From NCBI GenBank assembly GCA_900542065.1, contig UQLU01000002.1, positions 62,001 to 126,000 on the forward strand: DNA of 64,000 nucleotides, written 5' to 3'. The stretch comes from an uncultured Eggerthella sp. (lineage in GTDB: Bacteria; Actinomycetota; Coriobacteriia; Coriobacteriales; Eggerthellaceae). Below the pieces are notes generated by a model. It was not told the DNA's origin and made no database searches. It saw only the letters and a program-made list of their open reading frames with translations. Of the stretch, positions 40,755 to 49,434 are shown in pieces. Positions within the stretch are counted from its first letter, which is position 1. Every line of letters begins with the position of its first letter. The translations under genes were made by a program, and so were the position numbers.

Positions 40755-41623
40755 CGCAAACCGTTTTGTATGATCGGAAAGCTAATCCCGACTACATCCC
40801 CCGAGTAGCCGCAGTACACGATTTGTGCGGATACGGCAAATGCTCATTGGGAATCGCTATTCCAGTAGTATCTGCAGGCGGATGCGATGTGTGCCCCGTT
40901 CCTACAGGATTGTTCTCGTCCCACACCGCTTTTCCTGGTTGGTATATGCATGACACTACCGATATTTTGTCTGACTATTTAGCTGCATGGCAAAATATCG
41001 GTGTTGAAATTGACGCAGTTTACTCTGGCTTTTTAGGCGCCCCCGAACAGGTTGATATCATTCGCGGCCTCTATGAACGCTATCCAAAAGCTCTGCGCGT
41101 AGTCGATCCTGTAATGGCCGACCACGGTAAGGTATACCCCACGTATACTCCAGAATTATGTGCAGCTATGGCAGAACTTGCCTGCGATGCCGATATTCTG
41201 ACTCCTAATTTGACCGAGGCTGCCATTATCCTTGGTGAAGAATGGAAGGGTACCAACATTAGCGACGACGAAGCTAAGCGCATTATTGATGCACTTATTG
41301 CTAAGGGCGCAAAGAATGTAGTACTCAAAGGCATTCAGCGCGATGATGGCTTGATTCGCAACTTTGCAGCAGGCGTAGATATTGATTTCTTCGAAGCATC
41401 AAACGAATATCTGCCCTACATGCTTCATGGCACTGGCGATCTATACTGCTCCTGCCTGTTGGCCGCTATCATGGCTGGTCGCACCCTTCAAGAAGCAGTC
41501 GAATTTGCTGGCGAGTTGACCCACGATGCCATGATTGTTTCCAGCAAACAGCCAAACTTCAAAGAACGCGGCGTAAGCTTTGAGCTTTTAATTGGCCGCA
41601 TTGCAGATTTGCTGCAACAATAA
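40751..41623 (+). CDS. Pyridoxal/pyridoxamine kinase (PdxY/PdxK-like)
   Basis: 290 aa ribokinase-fold kinase that phosphorylates B6 vitamers. N-terminal VAAVHDLCGYGKCSLGIAIPVV and GLFSSHTAFPG form the substrate pocket; DPVMADHGKVY and TPNLTEA are family motifs; the catalytic Asp is in HGTGDLYCS (usual GTGD). Translation is coupled to the small membrane protein by a 4-nt overlap. Ends at a bidirectional terminator. Confidence 0.92.
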   Translation: MTQTVLYDRKANPDYIPRVAAVHDLCGYGKCSLGIAIPVVSAGGCDVCPVPTGLFSSHTAFPGWYMHDTTDILSDYLAAWQNIGVEIDAVYSGFLGAPEQVDIIRGLYERYPKALRVVDPVMADHGKVYPTYTPELCAAMAELACDADILTPNLTEAAIILGEEWKGTNISDDEAKRIIDALIAKGAKNVVLKGIQRDDGLIRNFAAGVDIDFFEASNEYLPYMLHGTGDLYCSCLLAAIMAGRTLQEAVEFAGELTHDAMIVSSKQPNFKERGVSFELLIGRIADLLQQ

Positions 41624-41666
41624 GCAATAAGTACAGACCCCGCAGTGCGGATTTGTCGAAATAAAC

Positions 41667-41719
41667 AAAACCGAATCGTGCGGTGCAAACAATCGCGCGC
41701 TGTTTCGATTCGGTTTTTT
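41667..41719. terminator. Bidirectional intrinsic terminator
   Basis: Perfect 12-bp stem AAAACCGAATCG (41667-41678) with CGATTCGGTTTT (41706-41717). T-runs follow on the plus strand (TTTTTT) and the minus strand (TTTTGTTTATTT), serving the pyridoxal kinase and the converging transporter gene. Confidence 0.92.
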
Positions 41720-41735
41720 CATGCCCTTATTTTCG

Positions 41736-42962
41736 CTATGCCTTCGGTTTTGGCATGGCGCGCAAAAAGAAGAATCCCACAACAAACAAAACCGCAATGG
41801 AAAGAACCCCAAATGAGGGATTGCCTGTTATCTGGGTAAATATACTGACTAAAAACGTTCCCATAACGGCTGCATATTTACCAAAAATATCGAAAAAGCC
41901 GTAGTATTCGTTCGCTTTATCTTTCGGAATAAGCTTGCCATATTCTGAGCGAGAAAGCGCTTGAATGCCGCCTTGGAAAAGGCCGACACAAATTGCCAAA
42001 ATCCAAAATTCAAGTGCCGATTTTAGGAAGAACGCAGCAAACATTACGATACAGAAATAAGCCAAAACGCCCACCATTAGCATATGACGTGTGCCAAAAC
42101 GTTTTGCCAAATTGCCGTAGGCAATTGCAGAAGGAAACGCAACAAACTGGGTTACCAAAAGCGCTAATACTAACTGCGTAGAATCTATACCCAACTCAGT
42201 TCCGTAACTGGTGGACATTTTGATAACCGTATGTACACCGTCAATATAAAAGAAAAACGCAATAAGAAAGAATAGCAAGCGTTTATCGTGCGCAATGTTT
42301 TTCATGGTGTTTTTCAAACTGGCAAACGTTGTTTGAAAAACGTGATTTGTATGCTCGCGGAAATGGGTCTGCTTTACGTTTTTGGCGATGGGAATAGTAA
42401 ACGCTATCCACCAAAGCGCAGTAATAACAAACGCCACTTTCATGCCAGTACCCATATCCATGCCAAAAGATGGTCCACCAAGCACTACTGCCAAACAAGC
42501 AATAAAGGGAATGCACGAACCAATGTAGCCCCATGCATAACCATGAGAAGAAACCTTGTCGTAGCGATCTTCGGTAGTGGCATCGATCAAGAATGCATCG
42601 TAGAAAACCATTGACCCATTAAGCATTACCGAAGAAACGACATACACCACCAAGAAGGCCAATGCATGTTGAGGCACACCTAACGCAGCACACGCAACAG
42701 CGCCTGTTCCCGCAAACCCAATGAGAAACTTTTTCTTGTTACCTGCAAGATCCGCCAGGCTTCCTAAAAGTGGCATCAAAAGCGCAAGAATAAGCGACGC
42801 CACCGTTTCGGCATAACCCCACGCAACAACGACAGAAGATCCTTCTTCGGCAATTGAGGCAAAATACACAGGGATAAGCGCGGTAGACAACATGACAAAT
42901 GCCGAATTGCCAACATCATACAAAACCCAACTGAATTCCTTTTTAGTTAAGCCAAATGCCAT
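41736..42962 (-). CDS. UMF1-family MFS transporter
   Basis: 408 aa, twelve predicted helices. The UMF1 (Atg22-like) subgroup is marked by WVLYDVGNSAFVML in TM1, GSLADLAGNKKKFL in the loop 2-3, FYDAFL in TM4 and SSHGYAWGYIGS in TM5. The eukaryotic relative exports amino acids from vacuoles; bacterial substrates are unknown. The ATG at 42962 is chosen because the family starts with the KKEFSWVLYD helix; an ATG 12 codons upstream is possible. Confidence 0.9.
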   Translation of the reverse strand: MAFGLTKKEFSWVLYDVGNSAFVMLSTALIPVYFASIAEEGSSVVVAWGYAETVASLILALLMPLLGSLADLAGNKKKFLIGFAGTGAVACAALGVPQHALAFLVVYVVSSVMLNGSMVFYDAFLIDATTEDRYDKVSSHGYAWGYIGSCIPFIACLAVVLGGPSFGMDMGTGMKVAFVITALWWIAFTIPIAKNVKQTHFREHTNHVFQTTFASLKNTMKNIAHDKRLLFFLIAFFFYIDGVHTVIKMSTSYGTELGIDSTQLVLALLVTQFVAFPSAIAYGNLAKRFGTRHMLMVGVLAYFCIVMFAAFFLKSALEFWILAICVGLFQGGIQALSRSEYGKLIPKDKANEYYGFFDIFGKYAAVMGTFLVSIFTQITGNPSFGVLSIAVLFVVGFFFLRAMPKPKA

Positions 42963-43226
42963 GTTGTTATCTGATCCTTCCCTACACGCTACAAACAATC
43001 ACTGCAAACGCTTGCTGTCTTCGCCGAGGTATAACAAGGTGCTCGCTATCCTTCGCGATGCTTTTACCAAGTACGTTTTTGCTAACAGTGTTTCATAACG
43101 AAAACTTTCGTTTTTCTTGATGCGCTCTTGAACGAACCGCCAAACAGATTCATTATGAACGGAGAAAAGTATACGCATCCATCGCGCTCCTGAGCTTAAA
43201 AAATTGTTAAGAAGGTGAGGCAAACC

Positions 43227-44165
43227 ATGCCAGCAATTATTACGCACCACCAATTCGCACAAGAAATGCTTACTTTGCCTGCGCTTTCGTTTATCACTGA
43301 TGAGCGCGAACGAAACGCTTTCCTTCTTGGCAGCCAAGGGCTCGATCCACTCTTTTTCTGCGTAATTTCTCCATCTTTGTCCACCTATCGGGCGATGGGC
43401 AGTCTAATGCACAGTAAAAAGCCTGCTGAGCTTTTGTTTGCCATTTCCAAAAGCTCCACTCTTGCACCTTCCAATATGCAAGACACTGTCCGTGCGTTTA
43501 GTGCGGGTTTTTTGTGCCACTATTTGCTCGATCGCGCTGCGCATCCCTTTGTTTACGCGCAGCAATATGCCTTATGCAATGCAGGTATTGATGGTTTGGA
43601 CGAACATGATGGTCATGAAGTTCATGCGGTTATCGAAAGCGAACTTGATGAGCTGATCCTCTATACCCACACAGGAAAGACTATTTCGACCTTTAAGCCC
43701 TATAAAGAGATACTTAAAGCAGATGAACAATCCCTTGCTGCCATTTCGCATATTATGTGCACCGCATTTTGGGATACCTACGAAAAACTGACTCCCGCTC
43801 ATCTCTTTTCTGCAAGCGTTCATAACTATCGTCGCGTACAGTTTGCAACCTATTCACCTCAAGGGTTTAAGCGCAGCCTTTACGGAATAGTTGAGCGCAG
43901 ATTTAGAAGACATTCCTTTGCTCAAGCGTTTTGTCATCGCCCGCTCGCCCTTACCGAAAGCGTGTTTGGCAATCACGAGCATCAAACATGGACTAATCCT
44001 TTCACAAAGGAAGATCACACCACGAGTTTTGAAGACATCTTCAACGCCACCTTAAACGAAGCGAACGCACTCATTCCTCAATTTATTGAAGGTAGTTTTT
44101 CTTCGGATGATGCAAGAAGGCTTTCGAGGGATTTAAATTTTTCTGGGCGACCCGCCAGCATGTAA
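43227..44165 (+). CDS. Zinc-dependent phospholipase C-like protein
   Basis: 312 aa. Matches the Zn-dependent PLC/S1-P1 type helical family common in anaerobes: N-terminal PAIITHHQFAQEML, LLGSQGLDPLFF (the G-x-x-x-PD-type motif), FLCHYLLDRAAHPFVY (His and Asp ligands) and HEVHAVIESELD (His and Glu ligands). No signal peptide, so it probably acts in the cytoplasm. ATG 43227 follows GGTGAGG; GTG 43215 is the alternative. Substrate uncertain. Confidence 0.85.
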   Translation: MPAIITHHQFAQEMLTLPALSFITDERERNAFLLGSQGLDPLFFCVISPSLSTYRAMGSLMHSKKPAELLFAISKSSTLAPSNMQDTVRAFSAGFLCHYLLDRAAHPFVYAQQYALCNAGIDGLDEHDGHEVHAVIESELDELILYTHTGKTISTFKPYKEILKADEQSLAAISHIMCTAFWDTYEKLTPAHLFSASVHNYRRVQFATYSPQGFKRSLYGIVERRFRRHSFAQAFCHRPLALTESVFGNHEHQTWTNPFTKEDHTTSFEDIFNATLNEANALIPQFIEGSFSSDDARRLSRDLNFSGRPASM

Positions 44166-44171
44166 TTTCGG

Positions 44172-46307
44172 CTACTCTTCGTAACCCCGAATCGTACGCC
44201 CTGGAAGAGCAACGCTTGTCAAAAAGACACCCAGCACGGTAGAACCAATAACAGGCGCCAGCAAGATAGGATTGGTTAGCATCTCTTTTCCTAAGGTGTC
44301 AATAAGAGAGCCGCAAATCAAGCCAGCAATCAAAAGCGCACCTGCGATGATCATGCCCAAAACACACCAAACACGCTTACCTATGCCACACATAAGCGAA
44401 CTGATTAGCGCAGCAAGCACGCAAGCAAGAATCATAATCCAAGTAGAAGGCTGACTTATCACGCGAAGCAATACGTCGTTATAGCTCGAATCGATCGGCA
44501 TCGGCGCAAAAGTAAACGCATCCCAACTAAACATTGACGCTGATCCTAAACCAACAAGTAAAACCGCAACACTTATGGCATAGAGCGTAGAGAGTAGTGC
44601 ATCACGCGCGGGTAAGAGGAAGCCTGCAACAAAAGGAACAAGAGGTGCCAGCCCAATAGCGCCAAAGAGCGCACCCGAAAGACCAACGTTAGTAGCCTCA
44701 ACAGATTGACGTGCCGAATAAAACCACCAAGCGCCTGTTGCCGCCATCAAGAAAATACCCGGCAGCGGATCACCACACGCGCATAGCGTCACGCCAAATC
44801 CTTCCCCAACAAGCAAAGCACCCATATGGGGAAACAGTGCGCCAAGAAGCGCGCAGATTAGTAACGCACCCCAAGAGACAGGTTGCGAACTCCACGATTC
44901 TGGTCCTAAAAGTGAATTAATGCTTAAAAATGCTAGCACCACGCCACCTGCTACTGCCCACAAACGCATACAGACTGAACGCATGCGTGCCGACATATGC
45001 CAAGGCTTTAGGTCTTCATCCTCGTAGTCGTACGCAGCATCATATTCGAACGCCTCAGTGTCGTCATCAAAATCAACATCAGCATAATCCGACTCTTCCG
45101 CATCACTTTGACCTACCAAACGCTTTAAGGCGTTTCGGCCTTTTCGCGTGCTTCCTAAACAGGGCTGCAGTTGTTCAGCAAAATCCTTAACGGAGCCATA
45201 GCGCTCTGCTGGATCAGGATCAAGCGCGCAAAACATAATGTCGTCTATGTCCTCATCAAGACCTTCCATACACAAGGACGGAATGACCAATTCCGCATCA
45301 TAGATAGCATCCTCTGCCTCTGCGAGCGAATCGACAATGAAGGGATTCTTCCCCGCTATCATTTCGTAGGTCAAGCTCGCAAGAGCCCATTGATCACAGC
45401 GCTCATCAAGCTCTTGACCAGTCATTTGCTCTGGAGGCATATAACCAATGGTGCCACCCGCGGCAGTGCCATACCCAGTTTCAGTCGCCAAACGAGCAAG
45501 ACCAAAATCGGTCACTTTTACCTGACCTTGATGATCAATCAAAACGTTTTCAGGTTTGATATCTAAATGAAGAACGTGGCGCTTGTGTGCTACCTCAAGC
45601 GCATGTGAAATGGATTTAAATACCGAAGCAACAATATCTGCATTAATTTCATCGGGATACTGTGCCAGCAAATCCGCCAACGTTAGGCCATCAACGTATT
45701 CAAGAATAAGGTAGGCCATGCCCTTATCAACTTCGAAATCGTATACCGACACGATTGAAGAATCAGAAAGCATAGCTGCAGTACGTGCCTCTTCAAGACC
45801 CGTCACTGATGACATATCAAACGAGGAATTGTCTACTAGGATGCTGCCACCTTGCGCGGGTAGACCTTCAGTTCCCTCTAAAGGAATACATTTAATAGCA
45901 ACTTGACGCTGTATGCGGGTATCCCATGCAATAACCACCGAAGCAAAAGCGCCACTACCCGCTTCACCTGCTACTATGTAGCGGTTCAGCAATAACGTTT
46001 CAGATTCTGCCTGCACCCCATCTGGCAACGTCGGACCAGAATTTGAGGCATATACCAAATCATAATCCGATCCATAGTCCAAATCATGAGGGGCCCCATT
46101 TTCAGTAGCGCCCGTATAAGCAACCCGATAATCGTCTCTGGTAGCAAGAGGAACAGGCGGTACATTTACATGTGACGCGCCTAAATCATCATTGTGAGAA
46201 TCCCAGGCACGCGTTTCATCGTGGGCAGAAGCCATACCTTGATAAGCATCAAAATCATCGATGCCATCGTCGTAAGTATTTTTATTCTTACGCCAAGGTA
46301 ATTTCAC
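44172..46307 (-). CDS. PknB-like Ser/Thr protein kinase with polytopic membrane tail
   Basis: 711 aa. Acidic, Asp/Tyr-rich N-terminus (1-107), then a full Hanks-type kinase domain from about 110: GEAGSGAFASVV (114-125) with the ATP-binding Lys139 in AIKCIPL, HLDIKPENVLI catalytic loop, TDFGLAR, and GTIGYMPPEQM. A strongly acidic linker (SDAEESDYADVDFDDDTEAF) follows. The C-terminal about 260 residues hold about seven predicted membrane helices and no extracellular PASTA domains, so the kinase is tethered by a transporter-like or sensor-like bundle rather than by the usual single helix. A 6-nt gap to larC-like suggests co-transcription. Confidence 0.93.
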   Translation of the reverse strand: MKLPWRKNKNTYDDGIDDFDAYQGMASAHDETRAWDSHNDDLGASHVNVPPVPLATRDDYRVAYTGATENGAPHDLDYGSDYDLVYASNSGPTLPDGVQAESETLLLNRYIVAGEAGSGAFASVVIAWDTRIQRQVAIKCIPLEGTEGLPAQGGSILVDNSSFDMSSVTGLEEARTAAMLSDSSIVSVYDFEVDKGMAYLILEYVDGLTLADLLAQYPDEINADIVASVFKSISHALEVAHKRHVLHLDIKPENVLIDHQGQVKVTDFGLARLATETGYGTAAGGTIGYMPPEQMTGQELDERCDQWALASLTYEMIAGKNPFIVDSLAEAEDAIYDAELVIPSLCMEGLDEDIDDIMFCALDPDPAERYGSVKDFAEQLQPCLGSTRKGRNALKRLVGQSDAEESDYADVDFDDDTEAFEYDAAYDYEDEDLKPWHMSARMRSVCMRLWAVAGGVVLAFLSINSLLGPESWSSQPVSWGALLICALLGALFPHMGALLVGEGFGVTLCACGDPLPGIFLMAATGAWWFYSARQSVEATNVGLSGALFGAIGLAPLVPFVAGFLLPARDALLSTLYAISVAVLLVGLGSASMFSWDAFTFAPMPIDSSYNDVLLRVISQPSTWIMILACVLAALISSLMCGIGKRVWCVLGMIIAGALLIAGLICGSLIDTLGKEMLTNPILLAPVIGSTVLGVFLTSVALPGRTIRGYEE

Positions 46308-46313
46308 TACGCA

Positions 46314-46862
46314 CTATCCCTCAAATGAAGTAACAAAATGCTTGATAATCGCAGCGGAAGTAGGAGTGCATCGCTCTCCTGGAAGTTTATCTTCCACTAC
46401 TGGAAGTCCTTCAATAATAGCAGCTGTTGCAGGAGCAGGAAGCGAAAGTAGCCCGTGAGCACACTCGATTTCACCTTTACCTGTTTGCAGAGGTGTTGCA
46501 ACAACCGCCTCGGGCGCTAACACGAAAAACGCAGCACAAATGGCAAGCGCATTGCGAATACCACTCGCATTACCCACTTCATGAAAATGAGTTTCTTCCA
46601 CGGCGCACCCATGCACACTTGCTTCAGCGGCTGCCAATATTTCATACACCGCATGAAGATCTTCTTTTACCTGTTCGGGTACCTCAAGCGCATCAATGCT
46701 TTCGCGCACCTCAACAATGGAATGATGATGCTTGTCGGGAATTACAGCATGATTGACGATATTGTCATATGAGGCTCTCTCTGCTTCACTCATCGCCTTA
46801 AGCAAGGTATCTAAAATATGTCCGCGAGTTGCATTTTTGTGCAAATCTAAATGCAATTGCAT
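46314..46862 (-). CDS. Short LarC-family protein (N-terminal domain only)
   Basis: 182 aa, matching the first about half of LarC, the cyclometallase that inserts nickel into the LarA cofactor. Recognisable segments: EILAAAEASVHGCAVEETHFHEVG, VVATPLQTGKGEIECAHGLLSLPAPAT and GERCTPTSAAIIKHF. Full LarC is about 400 aa, so the C-terminal CTP/metal part is missing, and downstream DNA codes for the kinase in another context. The N-terminal SGDM-type motif reads ATRGHILDTLL, also changed. Strong GAGGAG site before the ATG. LarB is 110 nt upstream. Either a specialised LarC1-like protein or a truncated gene. Confidence 0.82.
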   Translation of the reverse strand: MQLHLDLHKNATRGHILDTLLKAMSEAERASYDNIVNHAVIPDKHHHSIVEVRESIDALEVPEQVKEDLHAVYEILAAAEASVHGCAVEETHFHEVGNASGIRNALAICAAFFVLAPEAVVATPLQTGKGEIECAHGLLSLPAPATAAIIEGLPVVEDKLPGERCTPTSAAIIKHFVTSFEG

Positions 46863-46971
46863 GTGTTTTCTCCTCTTTATTCTGAAGCCCTTATGTCAAA
46901 TTATTTAATTTCATCTCGGCGTTTCGCTGTTAATTTGATTGCTTTATCTCGGATACTTAGCCGCAGGTGTC

Positions 46972-47733
46972 CTAAGATGCTTTGCCAGGCAAATGATTAA
47001 TAAGATGCGCCTGGAAAGCAGCACCAAAACCATTATCAATATTCACAACACTTACGCCGCTCGCACAAGAATTAAGCATCGAAAGCAACGCTGCCAAACC
47101 ATTAAAGGAAGCGCCATAGCCAACACTTGTTGGCACCGCAATAACAGGACACGAAGCCATGCCGCCAATAACACTTGCAAGAGCGCCTTCCATACCAGCA
47201 ATAGCAATAATTACTTGAGCGTCCATAATGTCATCCATATGAGCAAGCAAGCGATGAAGACCAGCAACACCCACATCAAACAAGCGCACTACTTCGTTAC
47301 CCAAAACTTCAGCAGTAAGCGCCGCTTCTTCTGCCACGGGCAGATCACTGGTACCAGCACACGCAATAACAATCTTCCCATTTCCTGTAGGTTCAGGCAT
47401 TTCACCCACGATGCCTACGCCTGAAAGATCATGATACGTAAGTGACATTTCGGTACGTAAAAGTGCCGCAGCTTCTGGTTTTAGTCGAGTGATTAGAACG
47501 GTCTTTTCGCCTTCTTTTTGAAGCGAAGCAACAATTCCTGCAATTTGATCGGGCGTTTTTCCTGCACCATACACCACTTCGGCGGCGTTTTGACGCAAGG
47601 CACGATGATGATCAACTTTGGCATAACCCAAATCTGTAAAAGGTTCCTTTTTTAGAGAAAGTAGAGCATCTTCGACTGAACAAGTGCCCTTAGATACCTC
47701 AGTTAAAATACGCTCAATTTCATCGGAATGCAT
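46972..47733 (-). CDS. larB: LarB, carboxylase/hydrolase of the lactate racemase cofactor pathway
   Basis: 253 aa, C-terminal AIR-carboxylase-like (PurE-like) fold. LarB carboxylates and hydrolyses nicotinic acid adenine dinucleotide to start synthesis of the nickel-pincer cofactor. Typical segments: FTDLGYAKVDHHRALRQNAAEVVYGAGKT, CAGTSDLPVAEEAALTAE and the GMASCPVIAVPTSVGYG block with the active-site Cys. The ATG at 47733 (AAAGAAGGT site) starts at the family's usual N-terminus; the frame is open 64 codons upstream through an RNA-like leader. larA and larE are not in this window. Confidence 0.92.
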   Translation of the reverse strand: MHSDEIERILTEVSKGTCSVEDALLSLKKEPFTDLGYAKVDHHRALRQNAAEVVYGAGKTPDQIAGIVASLQKEGEKTVLITRLKPEAAALLRTEMSLTYHDLSGVGIVGEMPEPTGNGKIVIACAGTSDLPVAEEAALTAEVLGNEVVRLFDVGVAGLHRLLAHMDDIMDAQVIIAIAGMEGALASVIGGMASCPVIAVPTSVGYGASFNGLAALLSMLNSCASGVSVVNIDNGFGAAFQAHLINHLPGKAS

Positions 47734-47953
47734 GGTATACCTTCTTTGCGCAAATAGCTTTATGAGACTTAACCGCCACTTTGTTTGCGGGTACAAGCTG
47801 CCCGTTTCGCTTGCAGCCACCCATCCTGCTTGTAGCACATGACAAGCACTGTGCTGTTCGCAGCTATCAAAGTCACGGTAACAGAGAAATGCGCCTATAT
47901 CTTCAATCTGACGATATAAACGCATTTCAGTTTCGCTACTATTGTAAATTATA
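47734..47953 (-). promoter_or_regulatory. Long structured leader and promoter of larB
   Basis: A TATAAT box at 47948-47953 implies a leader of about 210 nt. Just after it, arms GAAATGCG-TATATC and GATATA-CGCATTTC (47886-47928) pair over 14 bp with a 2-by-2 internal loop and an 11-nt loop; further hairpins such as TGCTTG/CAAGCA follow before the ribosome-binding site. It could be an unrecognised metal- or metabolite-sensing RNA. The alternative is a 64-residue N-terminal extension of LarB. Confidence 0.4.
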
Positions 47954-47985
47954 GTTGACGTATTGATAGTTAATATACTAATAAG

Positions 47986-49152
47986 TTACTTATCGGTATT
48001 TAAAAGCTCATCAACCTTTGGGAGCCATTCGCTAATCTTAATGTGCTGAGGACAAATTTCTTCGCATGTTCCGCAGCTCGTGCAATGCTCTGCACGACGG
48101 CCATAACTCGTAACCTCTTCGGCATAAAATTCTTTAGCCAAGTCCATGTTGTCATACAAAACACCCATGTTGTAAGCGCGGAAATTGTAAGGGATGGCAA
48201 TCTTGTTAGGACACATATCCACGCAATAGTTACAGCCCGTACAAGGGATAGCGGCCTTAGCGTCAAGCGCCGCCTTTGCCGCATCGATTACCGCACGTTC
48301 ATCGTCGGTAAGCATGCCAACAGAAGCACGTTTCATATAGCCAAGATTATCTTCAAGCTGCTGCGGAGTAGTCATGCCTGATAAGACGCAAGAAATTTCT
48401 GGCATATCCCACAGCCAATCAAACGACCATTCAACATTGCTGCGATCATATACCGAATTATCAAAGACTTCTTGCACGCTCTTTGGCAAATCAACCAGCA
48501 AACCACCACGCAAAGGCTCCATAACGATAACACCCATGCCACGTTCGGCTGCCATCTTTGCGCCCTTAACGCCTGCCTGGTAATCGCGATCATAATAATT
48601 CAGCTGAATTTGGCAAAAATCCCAATCGGCAGCGTTAAGAATTTCTTCAAAAAGCTCCAGGTCATCATGGAAAGAAAAACCGATGTGCTTTACTTTGCCT
48701 TCCGCTTTAGCGCGAACCATAGACTCTACCGCATTGTTGCGTACCGACTTTTTCCAGCTGCCACCATTCATGGAATGCAACAGATAGAAATCGATATAGT
48801 CCATATCCAAACGTTCAAGCTGCTCGTTCAAATAGCGATCAAAATCTTCAGGAGCTTTATACAGCCATGCAGGAGATTTAGAAGCTACATATACCTTTTC
48901 GCGATAACCATCTTTAAGAGCCTGTCCTAAGATAACTTCCGAAGATCCTGCCACATAGTTATAGGCGGTATCGAAATAGTTCACTCCTTCATCAATTGCA
49001 TGACGAATCATTGCAATAGAAGTATCTACATCAACATTATCAATCGTGGTGTCATTTGCTGTTTTGCCGCCATTTTTTAGTGGCAAGCGCATAACACCAA
49101 AGCCCAAAGGTGAAACTTTTACGCCCGTTTTCCCCATTTCGCGAAGTTCCAT
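47986..49152 (-). CDS. Aldo/keto reductase with ferredoxin-like C-terminus
   Basis: 388 aa. Aldo/keto reductase TIM barrel: FGVMRLP, GVNYFDTAYNY (catalytic Asp and Tyr), ASKSPAWLY in place of the usual Lys region, LDYxDFYLLHS (catalytic His). The C-terminal segment carries two cysteine motifs, CTGCNYCVDMCP and CTSCGTCEEICP, so iron-sulfur clusters are expected; this combination defines a group common in anaerobes. ATG 49152 follows GAGGAGGGG. Electron partner unknown. Confidence 0.93.
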   Translation of the reverse strand: MELREMGKTGVKVSPLGFGVMRLPLKNGGKTANDTTIDNVDVDTSIAMIRHAIDEGVNYFDTAYNYVAGSSEVILGQALKDGYREKVYVASKSPAWLYKAPEDFDRYLNEQLERLDMDYIDFYLLHSMNGGSWKKSVRNNAVESMVRAKAEGKVKHIGFSFHDDLELFEEILNAADWDFCQIQLNYYDRDYQAGVKGAKMAAERGMGVIVMEPLRGGLLVDLPKSVQEVFDNSVYDRSNVEWSFDWLWDMPEISCVLSGMTTPQQLEDNLGYMKRASVGMLTDDERAVIDAAKAALDAKAAIPCTGCNYCVDMCPNKIAIPYNFRAYNMGVLYDNMDLAKEFYAEEVTSYGRRAEHCTSCGTCEEICPQHIKISEWLPKVDELLNTDK

Positions 49153-49310
49153 AGAGTGCCCCTCCTCGCAAAACACGCATACTGTTCGGTTTATTGCGTG
49201 ATATCTTGTTTAGTCCTGTAAGAAAGTTTAGCACGCAGACAAGATGCATCTCGTTAAGAACCCATGCAATAATCTTTGTCTTTAGAGTGCTTTTAATTAC
49301 TTCGCCGCAT

Positions 49311-49336
49311 AAAAAAGCGAGGCGGATGCCTCGCTT
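49311..49336 (-). terminator. Intrinsic terminator after ychF
   Basis: Perfect 9-bp stem AAGCGAGGC/GCCTCGCTT, 4-nt loop and TTTTTT on the minus strand, about 100 nt past the ychF stop. Confidence 0.9.
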
Positions 49337-49434
49337 GAATAAGTAAAGTTGTTGTGCGCTTACAACATAGCTTTGCTGCTTGTATTGCTTCGTCCTAGAA
49401 GGCTTTGCGCACAGGTGCCGTTAATACAGGTCGC

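Noticed and set aside
46314..46862. Programmed frameshift making full-length LarC
   Set aside because: The next coding DNA begins 6 nt beyond the stop and is the kinase 3' end on the same strand; no LarC C-terminal sequence in any frame.
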